DNA of 35,024 bases from an uncultured Eubacteriales bacterium (GCA_900547295.1 URGK01000018.1:1-35024), one strand, 5' to 3'. Counted from the first letter of the stretch, positions 17,506-26,732 are shown. Translations and numbers: made by a program. Notes: a model not told the origin generated them from the sequence alone.

Positions 17506-19286
17506 TTGATATCACTTCCTATCTCAAGTATTTTTGCAATAGAATATAAAGTCATACCGCCTTTGCCCTCAAGTTTGATTTTCATATGATCACAGCGCCT
17601 TGGAGGAACAGGAAGTGTAAATGTCTTAATGCCCTTGCCTGTCATTCTGCCCTTGAGCTGCCATATACCATCTGAGTCATACTGAATAGAAACTCCCACC
17701 GTAGCAAATGTCTCAAGATTTATACGAATATTAAACCTGCTTATATACTTGTTATCCGGATATGAGTATCCGATATTGCCTGTTTCAGCAAACCACTCAA
17801 AATCATCTTCCAAACTTCCCTGCTGTCCTGTTATGCTCATAAGCTTCTTTGTATCAGCATCTATGTAGTACAGGTCCTGACCGTTCTTTGCAAACCCGGA
17901 AGCCTTTATGCCATCTTCCTTGCTCCATATTCCCTTTTCTGTATCGAATACAAACATCTCGGAAACACCTGCAGCATTCTTCATAGTCATATAAAGCTTA
18001 TCTCCAAGCGTACCTCCGACTGCATCAGAATACATAATACTGCCAAAAGCATCACTTACGGACTGTGGCAGTGAGCCGTCATATGCACATACATCTATAG
18101 GTGATTTGTAATAAACCACTTCGTTTACAATCGTCAGTGACCTTGCGCTGCCTTTCTGCACACCGCGCAGCTGAGTTTCCACAATCTGATGCGCTCCTGT
18201 ATTTGACGGATATACCTTGTGAACACAGTTTTCTTTGAAGAACAAAGGATATCCCATATGTGTAATAGCTCCGGTCCATACACCGTCAGAACCTACAGAT
18301 GCGGCATAGCTGTCAGTTGATACGCCCTGATAACATTCCCAGTTCTTGAAATCGCCCAGCTTGCAGCAGTAGATTTCATTTACTACCTTGCCGTCAACAA
18401 CGCCATACTTGCAACCCCACAGCCTGTTTCCTGCCTCTGTGATATAATCCATTGCCGGGACTCTCCTTTTTACTGTGAGTTCCCCTGCATTAACAGTTGT
18501 CTGTGTGTAGGTCTGATCAAGCAGCCCGATTACAACAATATAGTTGTCGCCTTTATCAAACAATAGCTTTGAGCCGTTAAGCTCCTTTACCTGCTTTTTC
18601 AGTTCGTCAGAAACCTGCTCCCCTGTTGCCTCACAGCCGGCTATATAGACTCCATCACCTGTTTTAAAGCCCTGTCCTATACCGTTTGCACTTATCTTCG
18701 TGTAAACAGTTGCAACCTGTGACCACATAGATGAATTGGCTGCATATATTTTGAGCACATGAGTACTTCCCGATGTATCAAGCCATATGTCACCGTTTTC
18801 AGGACTTTCAGGTGCAGTCTTGCCTGTTGTCTTAACATTGTAGGCTTCACCGTCAGGCCTGCATATTGAAAAGGTTACTGATATACCTGCAGCATTGCTC
18901 CAGCTGTTTTCAAGGTAACCATACTCCGTAAGATCCTCAGTGTTTATATAGAACTTATCCGGCCATATAACAAGGTATGCGCCCATACCTATCATCATTT
19001 TATCTGTGTCCGTAAGTACTATGCCTTCTATTTTTTCATTGTTGTAATAAAGGTCTGTGCCGTCAACCCACGCCAGAGCATCTTTTGCAACAATGCCATG
19101 CGGCTTTGTCATTTGAAAAACACTGCCACGTTTCTTCCTTGTGGTAAGCAACGGGTATGCATCAGACGACAGGTTCTTCATATCATAAAACTGTCCGTCC
19201 TGTATTCTGAGGTTGTGGTTGTATCCCATAAATTCCTCACAGTACATTCTCTGTGTTGCCACTTCATTAAGCTGTGGAAACAGCAT
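17502..19286 (-). CDS. P22 gp10-like phage stabilisation protein (tail hub)
   Basis: 594 residues from the ATG with AGGAGGTG; an upstream in-frame GTG (19295) lies inside that site. It opens LFPQLNEVATQRMYCEEFMGYN and has the blade-like beta repeats (TRKKRGSVFQ, DGTDLYYNNEKIEG, NRLWGCKYG, DVCAYDGSLPQSVSD, DGIWSKEDGIKASGF) of proteins annotated as P22 gp10-type stabilisation proteins. These plug the portal after packaging and connect it to the tail needle or fibres. Its presence, with no tape-measure gene anywhere, supports a short-tailed phage. Confidence 0.75.
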   Translation of the reverse strand: MLFPQLNEVATQRMYCEEFMGYNHNLRIQDGQFYDMKNLSSDAYPLLTTRKKRGSVFQMTKPHGIVAKDALAWVDGTDLYYNNEKIEGIVLTDTDKMMIGMGAYLVIWPDKFYINTEDLTEYGYLENSWSNAAGISVTFSICRPDGEAYNVKTTGKTAPESPENGDIWLDTSGSTHVLKIYAANSSMWSQVATVYTKISANGIGQGFKTGDGVYIAGCEATGEQVSDELKKQVKELNGSKLLFDKGDNYIVVIGLLDQTYTQTTVNAGELTVKRRVPAMDYITEAGNRLWGCKYGVVDGKVVNEIYCCKLGDFKNWECYQGVSTDSYAASVGSDGVWTGAITHMGYPLFFKENCVHKVYPSNTGAHQIVETQLRGVQKGSARSLTIVNEVVYYKSPIDVCAYDGSLPQSVSDAFGSIMYSDAVGGTLGDKLYMTMKNAAGVSEMFVFDTEKGIWSKEDGIKASGFAKNGQDLYYIDADTKKLMSITGQQGSLEDDFEWFAETGNIGYSYPDNKYISRFNIRINLETFATVGVSIQYDSDGIWQLKGRMTGKGIKTFTLPVPPRRCDHMKIKLEGKGGMTLYSIAKILEIGSDIK

Positions 19287-19298
19287 ATGCTTCACCTC

Positions 19299-19670
19299 CT
19301 ACCATAGTTTCACCTTCTTGGCAATCGGCATATGGTGCCGTATATACCAGTTGCAATATTCCTCCCATTTGCTCTGAAACAGTATCAGCGCATTGTTATA
19401 TCTTGCTGTTTCACCATTGGCTTTACCTATCTGCGCTTCCAGATACCATCTGTACAGGTCAGAGAACATATCCGGAGCAAGCAGCTCTGTATCGTCATAC
19501 TGTTCAACATCATATTCGCCCATTGATATTTGCTCGTACCCCTCACAACCTGATATCACTTCATCGTAAATCTGCATGTCAAGATGTTTGAGCCACTGAA
19601 TCTTGTCTATAGTCTCATAGGCATTTGGAGTCAGCTTATCAACCATATCTATCATCTCTTTAATCTTCAT
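19299..19670 (-). CDS. Head-completion / tail adaptor protein (P22 gp4-like position)
   Basis: 123 residues, mostly helical and acidic. The order capsid, small protein, this gene, gp10-like gene matches P22-type phages, where gp4 adds to the portal ring and makes the bridge to gp10. The FSDLYRWYLEAQIGKANGETARYNNA segment resembles the helix pairs of such adaptors. Assignment rests on position and size more than motifs. AGGAG precedes the ATG, just after a hairpin terminator. Confidence 0.6.
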   Translation of the reverse strand: MKIKEMIDMVDKLTPNAYETIDKIQWLKHLDMQIYDEVISGCEGYEQISMGEYDVEQYDDTELLAPDMFSDLYRWYLEAQIGKANGETARYNNALILFQSKWEEYCNWYIRHHMPIAKKVKLW

Positions 19671-19681
19671 TTGCTTCTCCT

Positions 19682-19709
19682 AATAATAAAGGGAGCAAAT
19701 AATGCTCCC
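19682..19709 (-). terminator. Intrinsic terminator between head and tail genes
   Basis: A 7-bp perfect stem (19703-19709 with 19691-19697) and a 5-nt loop are followed on the minus strand by TTTATTATTA. It lies 21 nt after the stop of the gene at 19730-20125, so it probably lowers readthrough from the capsid genes into the tail genes. Confidence 0.7.
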
Positions 19710-19729
19710 CGTTCTGCTCTATATGAGCA

Positions 19730-20125
19730 CTACTCATCAGTATCTTTAGTATCTTTGTCAGTTTTTGCTTCGATATAGTCTTCGGCTATATCTGTTAATC
19801 TCATTGATTCCCTGTAGATTTCAGCGACAGGTCTGGGAACTTCAACCTCTGTGCCTTTCTTAATCTGATAGTGCTTGCCATTCAGTGTAATAAGCACAAA
19901 GTTTTCCTCTCCTTTCCTTCCTCTAGGTATAAATAATCTTTCCTTGATATCCATAGGATTTACAGGCTTTGTTTCCTCCGCCTGTTTTTCATTGGTTTCT
20001 TCAACAGCTTTCATCTCAGCTTCTTTAAGTTTGGCTTTTAACCTAGCCTCTACTTCAGCTTCAACTTCTGCAGCTTTCTTAGCCTCAACTTCTGCAGCTT
20101 CATTAGTTGTCTTTTTCTCTGCCAT
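19730..20125 (-). CDS. Small structural protein with an Ala/Glu/Lys-rich helical N-terminus
   Basis: 131 residues. Residues 1-50 are a charged low-complexity helix (AAEVEAKKAAEVEAEVEA); residues 60-110 form a compact folded part (KERLFIPRGRKGEENFVLITLNGKHYQIKKGTEVEVPRPVAEIY). The LNGKHYQIKKG...VP..VAEI region is a common small domain next to capsid genes in Firmicutes phages, function unassigned. GGAGGT precedes the ATG, 14 nt after the capsid gene. Confidence 0.75.
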   Translation of the reverse strand: MAEKKTTNEAAEVEAKKAAEVEAEVEARLKAKLKEAEMKAVEETNEKQAEETKPVNPMDIKERLFIPRGRKGEENFVLITLNGKHYQIKKGTEVEVPRPVAEIYRESMRLTDIAEDYIEAKTDKDTKDTDE

Positions 20126-20139
20126 GGTTTACCTCCTGA

Positions 20140-21441
20140 TTAGTTTGCCTCTGTAACCTCATCTGAATACTCGGAGCAGGTTTCTACTCTGAGAATGTAT
20201 TCCTCAATAAGTCTCTTGCAGGCAAACAATGATTTCCAGCCAATAGTTGACCTCTGGTTTAATGGGTCTGCTGTTCCGGCTGAACCTTTAGGTTTTACGA
20301 TAACTTCTGTACCGCCGCCCTCAATATCGATTGTTGCGTATGCATCTTTACCGAGGAACAGGCTTGCATATACAGCAAGGTTGTCCTTCCCTGCATCTCC
20401 TGCGGAAATCTTATCTTTAGCTGCAATTGCACCATGCGGCTGCTTAACAGTAAGCTTTGCAGCACCTGCTGCGCCTGTAGTAACACCTACTACAACAAGC
20501 TTCGTATCACCAATAACTACATTAACTGGAACAGACGATGATGCTGATGCAATTCTGTCCGAAGAAGCAATTGCCTCATTTACTGCAACATCTGATGTAG
20601 CAGTACCGGTAGATGCTTCTACCGCAGTTTTAACTGTCAGCGTTTCAGCTCCCGATGTTAAAGGTTTGCCCTTAAATACCGCAGCTTCTGTTGACTCTAC
20701 AAATCTGCAGCTGTGGAACTTACCGAGTTCTCCCTCAAATATCTGAGTTGAGCCTGCATATCTTGAAGCTTCTACCCATTCAGTATCACCCGAAATATCA
20801 TACCCAACATGAGGGTGAATGATTGACACATAAGAGCCGTTAATCTTAGGTGCATTTACTGCTTTAAGGTCTGTTACAGCCTTTCTTACAAGCTTTCCTG
20901 TCATAAGGCAGTTCTTATCAAGCTGGTATCTCGAAACTGTTACAGTTTCTGTTCCGCCTGACACTTTTGGAGCATATCTTACCTGAGTACCTGCAATAAG
21001 CTCATTTCTTGCAATGGTATCAAGTGTAAGTCCTGCATTATCTCCATGCTTTTCTGTAACTTCAACGATTACAGGGTCCACTGCAGTTAATTCGAGTATG
21101 TCAGATACGGTAGTATAGTCACCGTACTGAGCAACCTCTGCCTCGATGTAGGAAACATTGAGAGTGTTACCGTCCGGTGTTACACCTTCTGTTAATGGTG
21201 TAAGCGCCTTCTTGAAGTTTGACCACTTTCTCCACTCAACCTTTTTGCCATTTCCTTTTGGAATAGGTCTCTTTAAACCAAACTGCGTATGCACAAGGTT
21301 AGGCTTAGCCGTTCTTATCAGCGCAGTCTTGTAAAAGGTTTTCATTTCAGGGGACAGGTCATTACCAACTGCATTAAGTAATGTTGTCTGAGTGTTCGGA
21401 TCTGCAAATCTCTGCAGATTTAATGTGCGTAATATCTTCAT
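20140..21441 (-). CDS. Major capsid protein, N4-gp56 family
   Basis: 433 residues. The order scaffold then capsid, the opening LNLQRFADPNTQTT and the pattern VEWRKWSNFKKALTPLTEGVTPDGNTLNVSYIEA...QYGDYTTVSDILELTAVDP fit the N4-gp56 HK97-fold capsid family. Residues of about 260-360 (rich in T, V, A, S) look like an inserted surface domain absent from minimal family members. Residues 7-13, LNLQRFA, form a Prp-type cleavage motif, predicting maturation between A13 and D14. AGGAGG precedes the start; scaffold lies 27 nt upstream. Confidence 0.9.
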   Translation of the reverse strand: MKILRTLNLQRFADPNTQTTLLNAVGNDLSPEMKTFYKTALIRTAKPNLVHTQFGLKRPIPKGNGKKVEWRKWSNFKKALTPLTEGVTPDGNTLNVSYIEAEVAQYGDYTTVSDILELTAVDPVIVEVTEKHGDNAGLTLDTIARNELIAGTQVRYAPKVSGGTETVTVSRYQLDKNCLMTGKLVRKAVTDLKAVNAPKINGSYVSIIHPHVGYDISGDTEWVEASRYAGSTQIFEGELGKFHSCRFVESTEAAVFKGKPLTSGAETLTVKTAVEASTGTATSDVAVNEAIASSDRIASASSSVPVNVVIGDTKLVVVGVTTGAAGAAKLTVKQPHGAIAAKDKISAGDAGKDNLAVYASLFLGKDAYATIDIEGGGTEVIVKPKGSAGTADPLNQRSTIGWKSLFACKRLIEEYILRVETCSEYSDEVTEAN

Positions 21442-21468
21442 AAATTCCTCCTATTCATCAGGAGAAAA

Positions 21469-22350
21469 CTAGAATGTTATCTTTTCTCCTGCTGCTGCTC
21501 TTCTTTTGATTTCTTCATACTGTTCATATGTCAGTTTTGAAGGGTCTAATGTTCCTGCTGCGGAAGGAGCTCCGCCTTTGCCTTCGGCAGGTCTTGTCCC
21601 GGAAGCTACTGCTTTTGCCGTATCCTGCACTGCTCTGTTTGCTGCAAACTGCATTGCAGTTCTTGCAAATTCATCCTTATGGATAACCTCGTATGCCGTT
21701 CTCACGTCAATTCTGCCGGTTTCAATCAGCCTAGCAAAATCAGGGTTATCCATTTCTGTATCAAAGTCAAACTCCGGATAAACGGCTGTTGTACTTTGAA
21801 TGTCAGCAGCAAGTCTTTCCATACTCTCGGCTCTTGCAGCCTCATACTCGGCTTCCTGTCTCTGCCTTTCAAGCATATTGTTCTGAAATTCGAGCTTCTT
21901 GGTCTGCCTCAGTACATTTTCATCAATGCCCAATGACATTGCTTCTTCTCTGATGTATGCTTCATCTTCCACAAGCTTTGAGGCAAGGTCCGTAAAGTCT
22001 ATGGCATCAAAATCCGTAACATCTACTCCGTACCTTTCACCCAGCACTTCCATCAGAGGGTTCATTTTCTCGTACTTCTTGGATTCATTTTTAAATCTTC
22101 TCTTGATAGCAGCCTCTATCTCTTTTCCGAACTCGTCCTTATACTCACCCTTTATCAGTTCCTTGAAGGATTTTTTAGGTGGTTCTTCTGTTCCCGATGG
22201 TTCAGTGACCCGCTGTCCATCATTGCCTGCAGCGACCTGGCCGTTATCAGCTGCTCCTACACCTGCTGCACCGCCGGCATCTCCTGCAGCGGATCCTGCT
22301 GCACTGCCGCCTTCTGCAAATCTTTGTAGGTTTAATAAATACTTTTTCAT
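21469..22350 (-). CDS. Scaffolding protein with a Prp-type N-terminal motif
   Basis: 293 residues from the ATG preceded by GGAGG (an in-frame ATG at 22374 has no site). It has an acidic, disordered Ala/Gly-rich segment (about 13-50), a helical body with KSFKELIKGEYKDEFGKEIEAAIKRRFK, then long coiled coil (FQNNMLERQRQEAEYEAARAE), and a basic C-terminus, the layout of Firmicutes phage scaffolds. Its first residues MKKYLLNLQRFAEG carry the same LNLQRFA motif as the capsid, predicting a cut after A12. It assembles the procapsid and then leaves. Confidence 0.88.
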   Translation of the reverse strand: MKKYLLNLQRFAEGGSAAGSAAGDAGGAAGVGAADNGQVAAGNDGQRVTEPSGTEEPPKKSFKELIKGEYKDEFGKEIEAAIKRRFKNESKKYEKMNPLMEVLGERYGVDVTDFDAIDFTDLASKLVEDEAYIREEAMSLGIDENVLRQTKKLEFQNNMLERQRQEAEYEAARAESMERLAADIQSTTAVYPEFDFDTEMDNPDFARLIETGRIDVRTAYEVIHKDEFARTAMQFAANRAVQDTAKAVASGTRPAEGKGGAPSAAGTLDPSKLTYEQYEEIKRRAAAGEKITF

Positions 22351-22392
22351 ATGTTCCTCCTGTGTTATAGTCACGACACTTTATTGTATTTA

Positions 22393-22430
22393 TATATAAA
22401 CACAAACGGCATACACTTTTCTAACCCTCC
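22393..22430 (-). promoter_or_regulatory. Candidate phage late promoter, copy C (scaffold/capsid)
   Basis: GGAGGGTTAGAAA (22418-22430, minus strand) shares the 12-base core GAGGGTTAGAAA with the two longer copies at 5312 and 26757. TATATA lies 20 nt beyond TTAGAA (TTATAT at 19). The motif overlaps the last codons and TAG stop of the Prp gene, so part of the match could be coding chance. Its place before the most abundantly needed late genes fits a booster promoter. Confidence 0.4.
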
Positions 22431-22723
22431 ACTACAGTTGAAATTGCAACGTTTTGCGGATAGTTCTCTGAAAGTGTTACAAAACCTTGAAAGAAATAGT
22501 CCGTAATCTTATCTATTTCCTCATCTCTTTTTACCGAAATCTCTCCGGCTTCATCATTAAACTGCACTTCCCTTCCCGATGATGCAAGGGCTAAGTGCAG
22601 GGTATAAAAGAGGATACTTACAGAAGCACAGATTATATCGTATCCTATCTTTGCATACCCTGCGTGCCCGGTTATCTTAATGTTTATCGATTCAGGAGTT
22701 TCAGTTTTAACAACATTAATCAA
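22421..22723 (-). CDS. prp: Phage-encoded Prp-type cysteine protease
   Basis: 100 residues from a TTG start with GAGGT at good spacing; that start gives MINVVKTETPESINIKITGHAGYAK, the usual Prp opening. An upstream ATG extension overlaps the portal gene and adds unrelated sequence. The catalytic pair is H20 in GHAGY and C32 in DIICASVS, 12 residues apart as in the ribosomal-processing protease of Firmicutes. Host Prp removes the L27 N-terminal extension after a motif like LNLQFFA, and is known to process head proteins of staphylococcal phage 80alpha. Here the gene lies between portal and scaffold, and both scaffold and capsid begin with LNLQRFA, its probable substrates. Confidence 0.85.
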   Translation of the reverse strand: MINVVKTETPESINIKITGHAGYAKIGYDIICASVSILFYTLHLALASSGREVQFNDEAGEISVKRDEEIDKITDYFFQGFVTLSENYPQNVAISTVVEG

Positions 22724-22727
22724 AGTT

Positions 22728-24728
22728 TTACCTCGGCTGAGTTGTCGCCTGTGCTTCTGCTCTTGCTTTTCGTACAGTTCCGTGTTCTTTTCTCTGCACG
22801 TCACCTATATTATTCGCCTGTATACCAGAACTTCCGCCCGGAACACTCTGTGTTGCAGGAAGCTGAACACCCTGCATGGCTGCAAGCTGCTGAGCCATTG
22901 GGTCACCATACTGCACAGCCAGCTGAAGTGCTATCTGCTGTAGCTGCTGTACCATCTGCAGCAGTGTTCCGTTCTGCTGTATCTTCTGCATCACATCATT
23001 CTTCCCTTTAAACTCCATAACATCTAAAGCTGCAAGCGCCTGATCTGCCATTTCCGGATTAAAGAAACCCTTTGCGTACAGCTCTAAAGCAAACTCGTTA
23101 TATGCAGTTTTGTTGTAAGGGCTCTCTTTCTGAGCATTGACTTCTACATCGAATACCGGCAGCCTGTACATATCCTCGCCGTCAGGATACTTTGTATCAA
23201 GCTGCTGTCTTACAAGCTTCTGGTTGGAATAGGTTATGAACTGTTCCTCACCATGTTTGCCCACTATTCTGAACTGTCTCGGCAGGCTGTAGAACTGCCT
23301 TATAAGCTCGATAACCATTGTGTAGATATCTTTCATACACCTGTATGAGCTCTTAATCATATCTCTTGACTGCTTGCCTGACTGTTCCTGCATTGCGGCA
23401 ATAGCACTGGCAGCGGTTACACCGGATACTGAACCGCCATTATTAACGTCTCTGTTATGAGATGTTTCTTTCAGCTCATTCACCTTGTTGTCAAGTACGT
23501 TGAGAACATATCCTGGCAACGGTTTGTATGCAATAGGCACCGCTGTAGACTCATCAATAACTCCCTGCACATGAACTATCGTTTTTGTGAAGTCGCAGAA
23601 CTCGCTCTCGTTTATCTGTCCATCTTCTCTAAAAAAGTATCTCGGTCTTGCTGCTATTATGCTGTTCTCAAGCACTGCCTGATCAAGTCTGTCTATGTAT
23701 TCCTGCGGACTTCTGCAGACGTCTACAAACGAAAAGCCTGCAGGTGTACCCTCACAAGGGAAGCACGCATCAAATACAAACGGATACATTCCATGTTCAT
23801 ACCAACCGGTTTCTGCAACGCTCAGTCCTGCAGGAACTTCTATAAGCTCTCCTGTCTCCGGGTCAGCTGCAAGCTTTGTAGGTACTTCTGTGTCATTCTC
23901 TGAGGCGTACAGAACTATATCGTCAACATACTTGCAGAAGTGCAGAACTTTCTTTGTGCCAACAGTTTTCCTGTAGTACACATCTACGACCTGACTCATA
24001 TCGCTTGTATCCACATTGTCATCATATACATATTTCTTGACAAGTTCTTCGTGCTTTCCGAGCCTGTCACCTACCTGTGGATATGCTGCCTTTATTTCTT
24101 CGTTATCCATAAGCTTTACATGAAACAGATATGGCGACTCCTGTATATCTTCGATGCCCGGCTTCCAGTATAGCGATAATATATCTATCGCCTGTATTGA
24201 CACATCACCCAAACCGTTAAGCCTGCTGCTGTCCCAGAACACACCATATACACCTGTACCGCCTTTCAGCTTCTTGTACCACGCCTTATCATATGCCTCT
24301 TCAAATCCTGCCTGCTCAAGCACTACAGGAACGATTGATGATAACCTTGCAGCTTCCTCTCTGTCACCTGACTCTCTTGGCAATATATTAGGCTCAGGGA
24401 ATGAGTCCATTGCATCTGCATGCTTTGAGGTTATGCAGTTAAACAGCCACGCTGATGCAGGCTCTGCAGCATTCTTCTCCTTGTCAGAACTGCTTTCCAT
24501 CTGTCTCCACTGCCTCAATCTGAACCATTCATCATTGGCAACGATTTTGTTATCAAGGTTTGTCTTGCCCTCTCTGTACCTTTGCAGTATTTCAGAAAAC
24601 CTTTTAATCTGTTCTGCTCCTATAGGTTCTGGCGCAGGCGCTGAGGCTTCTGCTTTTCCCTCAGGTTGTTTTAATGGTTTTTCTTTAGGCGTTATACCTT
24701 TGTTTTTTTCATCGCTCTTAGCAGCCAT
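22728..24728 (-). CDS. Portal protein (P22-like)
   Basis: 666 residues; follows terL and precedes scaffold, the canonical portal position. Recognisable parts are DNKIVANDEWFRLRQWRQ, the wing-like YDKAWYKKLKGGTGVYGVFWD, CRSPQEYIDRLDQAVLENSIIAARPRYF, and the long helical stretch VNELKETSHNRDVNNGG(S)VSGVTAASAIAAMQEQ common to Clostridia short-tailed phage portals. The C-terminal 100 residues are Gln-rich (MVQQLQQIALQLAVQYG), compatible with the P22 portal barrel. The dodecamer forms the DNA entry channel. AGGAGG lies within the last codons of terL, so the two are translationally coupled. Confidence 0.9.
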   Translation of the reverse strand: MAAKSDEKNKGITPKEKPLKQPEGKAEASAPAPEPIGAEQIKRFSEILQRYREGKTNLDNKIVANDEWFRLRQWRQMESSSDKEKNAAEPASAWLFNCITSKHADAMDSFPEPNILPRESGDREEAARLSSIVPVVLEQAGFEEAYDKAWYKKLKGGTGVYGVFWDSSRLNGLGDVSIQAIDILSLYWKPGIEDIQESPYLFHVKLMDNEEIKAAYPQVGDRLGKHEELVKKYVYDDNVDTSDMSQVVDVYYRKTVGTKKVLHFCKYVDDIVLYASENDTEVPTKLAADPETGELIEVPAGLSVAETGWYEHGMYPFVFDACFPCEGTPAGFSFVDVCRSPQEYIDRLDQAVLENSIIAARPRYFFREDGQINESEFCDFTKTIVHVQGVIDESTAVPIAYKPLPGYVLNVLDNKVNELKETSHNRDVNNGGSVSGVTAASAIAAMQEQSGKQSRDMIKSSYRCMKDIYTMVIELIRQFYSLPRQFRIVGKHGEEQFITYSNQKLVRQQLDTKYPDGEDMYRLPVFDVEVNAQKESPYNKTAYNEFALELYAKGFFNPEMADQALAALDVMEFKGKNDVMQKIQQNGTLLQMVQQLQQIALQLAVQYGDPMAQQLAAMQGVQLPATQSVPGGSSGIQANNIGDVQRKEHGTVRKARAEAQATTQPR

Positions 24729-26117
24729 TTAATACCTCCTAAACATTCTATTGTTCTGTTCGTTATATAAATCAAGCGGGTCAAACTCCGGCTTTGTTTC
24801 TTTATTCTTGGTTCTCGGCTTAATCTGGTGCTCCATAAGAAAATACCTTGTCTCATCTGCCACATGGTCCTCAAGGTCAGTATCAAGATCCTCGATATGT
24901 GTTTCGGAATATATCTGCAGCGGAATTGTTCTTATGAATGCCTTGCAGGTATTAAACACATACATCATCGGATACCCCTCGCCGTCAAATGCAAACCTGT
25001 AATGCATCTGCATCCAGCCCGGTATTCTCTGATTATCACCCTTTGAGAAATATATCTTATTGTCTGCCGCAAACCTGTAAATACTCTTGCCCCTTGACTC
25101 GTCCCATATAGACGGGTCAGCAACTCCTATTATCTGCTGTCCTTTCAGGTATGGGTGTTCTCGCTCAATTCGTGCTATTTCAGCAAACTGCTTGTTCGGG
25201 TCCCACTTTACACCCTCATTAGGCTCTTTGGTGCAGCCATACAGCTCTGCAATTCTGTAAACAGTTCCGTCTCTGTCTACTCCCCACCAGCCGCAGGAAA
25301 ACGGCTTGGCATATCCGAAGTCATATGACCTGTATATCTTCATAGCTCTGACTGCCTCAAGCGGCAGCGGATTTATAACGTGAGTCCATCTCCTGTCATC
25401 GTAATGCTCAGGATTATCTATGAAATCTTCAAAGAACTGTCCCTCGAAAATGTCCCACGAACCATAAAGCCACGCTTCCCTGAGCTTTGGCGGAAGATTT
25501 TCAAGAGTTGCCACATAGTCCGGATCTGACTCCATAAGTGCTTTGTTGTCAGTAACAAGGCTTTGTATGAACGTGTAGTCCTCTGGCTTCTCGTTACCCT
25601 CATACTTCCTGTCCACAAACAGCCGTTTAATATATCCATGACTTCTGCCTCCGGGATTGCAGGTGTAGTATATTCTTTTGGGAAATCCGTTGACACCTCT
25701 GCAGCAGGCTGTGATCTTCTTTATCCATGACTCATCAAGCTGCGTTGCCTCATCAAGAAATATCACATCATATTCTGCACCCTGATATTGGTCAAGGGCA
25801 CCGTCATTATTGCAGTATCCGAATATAATCATTGAACCGTTAAGGAATGTAAACACCTTGTCTGTCTTGTTGTATGTGGCAATTCCTTTAAGACTTGCTT
25901 TAAGCGGCTCTATATGGTTATTCCACAGTTCCTTGTATGTACGCCTGACAATAAGAACCTTAATTCCTTTATAGTTCAGCGACAGCATCGTTGCTTTGGT
26001 TCTTATTCCCCAGCTCTTGCCTCCGCCTCTGGCACCACCGAACCCCACGTGCTTTGTCTTTGCAGCAAGAAACAGTTTTTGTTTTTCATTTGGTTCGGGA
26101 ATTTTTATAGTTATCAC
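24729..26117 (-). CDS. terL: Terminase large subunit
   Basis: 462 residues, started at the GTG that overlaps the terS stop (GTGA), giving MITIKIPEPNEKQ. The ATPase has Walker A GGARGGGKS (about 26-34) and Walker B DVIFLDEA; the coupling motif is YYTCNPGG. The RNase H-like nuclease shows SYDFGYAKP (first Asp), GVADPSIWD and a C-terminal DLEDHVADETRYFLM. It pumps DNA into procapsids and cuts the concatemer. Confidence 0.95.
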   Translation of the reverse strand: MITIKIPEPNEKQKLFLAAKTKHVGFGGARGGGKSWGIRTKATMLSLNYKGIKVLIVRRTYKELWNNHIEPLKASLKGIATYNKTDKVFTFLNGSMIIFGYCNNDGALDQYQGAEYDVIFLDEATQLDESWIKKITACCRGVNGFPKRIYYTCNPGGRSHGYIKRLFVDRKYEGNEKPEDYTFIQSLVTDNKALMESDPDYVATLENLPPKLREAWLYGSWDIFEGQFFEDFIDNPEHYDDRRWTHVINPLPLEAVRAMKIYRSYDFGYAKPFSCGWWGVDRDGTVYRIAELYGCTKEPNEGVKWDPNKQFAEIARIEREHPYLKGQQIIGVADPSIWDESRGKSIYRFAADNKIYFSKGDNQRIPGWMQMHYRFAFDGEGYPMMYVFNTCKAFIRTIPLQIYSETHIEDLDTDLEDHVADETRYFLMEHQIKPRTKNKETKPEFDPLDLYNEQNNRMFRRY

Positions 26118-26710
26118 TCGGACCACTCGCTTTCGTATCCTTGAATGACAACGTGAATATCTCTGTCAACCTGTTCATCTTTGCTGGCCTTTTTCTTTTC
26201 AAGCTCAAGTCTTTCCGCTGCAATCTCTCTTGCCTGTACTTCTCCTGCTGTAGGTATGTCGTATATATCCCTCATAACTGCAGCGAGGTCCTTTATAGCT
26301 CCAGTCAGATCCTTTATAGCTCTAGTGTCCACCTTGCTAAAAATCTTTTCTTCGTTTTCAATAGACATTCCGCCATCTTCATCAAAATATTTATTCATGA
26401 CAATGTGGCGATTGAACTGCTGAGCATCTTTGAACACCTTATCTATTACATCAGCCATTGAGCTTGCAGCCGTCTGAAGCTTTGCTAATCTGTTAACCTC
26501 CTGCGTTTGTGATTTTTTTATCGCTTTCGCCACCAGTTCGCTATTGTATTTCTTTTTGGCCGGATACCATTTTTCCGCAACAGCTCTTTTGGTTATTACA
26601 GACTCATGTATGCCATATTTCTCAGCTAGTTTCCTGTAGGAAGTATCACTCCCTGTAATATATTCAGCTTTTATTTTGCTCCAATCAACTTTCCAATTAA
26701 CATCTGACAT
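26114..26710 (-). CDS. terS: Terminase small subunit
   Basis: 198 residues. The N-terminus has a helix-turn-helix (KIKAEYITGSDTSYRKLAEKYG, then IHESVITKRAVAEKWYP) for DNA recognition. A central and C-terminal helical region (AKLQTAASSMADVIDKVF; RAIKDLTGAIKDLAAVMRDI) is suited to oligomer formation. The stop is TGA immediately followed by TAA in frame and overlaps the terL GTG. It is the first gene after candidate late promoter A. Confidence 0.92.
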   Translation of the reverse strand: MSDVNWKVDWSKIKAEYITGSDTSYRKLAEKYGIHESVITKRAVAEKWYPAKKKYNSELVAKAIKKSQTQEVNRLAKLQTAASSMADVIDKVFKDAQQFNRHIVMNKYFDEDGGMSIENEEKIFSKVDTRAIKDLTGAIKDLAAVMRDIYDIPTAGEVQAREIAAERLELEKKKASKDEQVDRDIHVVIQGYESEWSE

Positions 26711-26732
26711 ACGTTCTTCTCCTTTGCTTTTT

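Noticed and set aside
22724..22804. Longer Prp start at an upstream ATG
   Set aside because: It overlaps the portal end, lacks a ribosome site, and adds 27 residues before the normal Prp opening; the TTG with GAGGT fits better.
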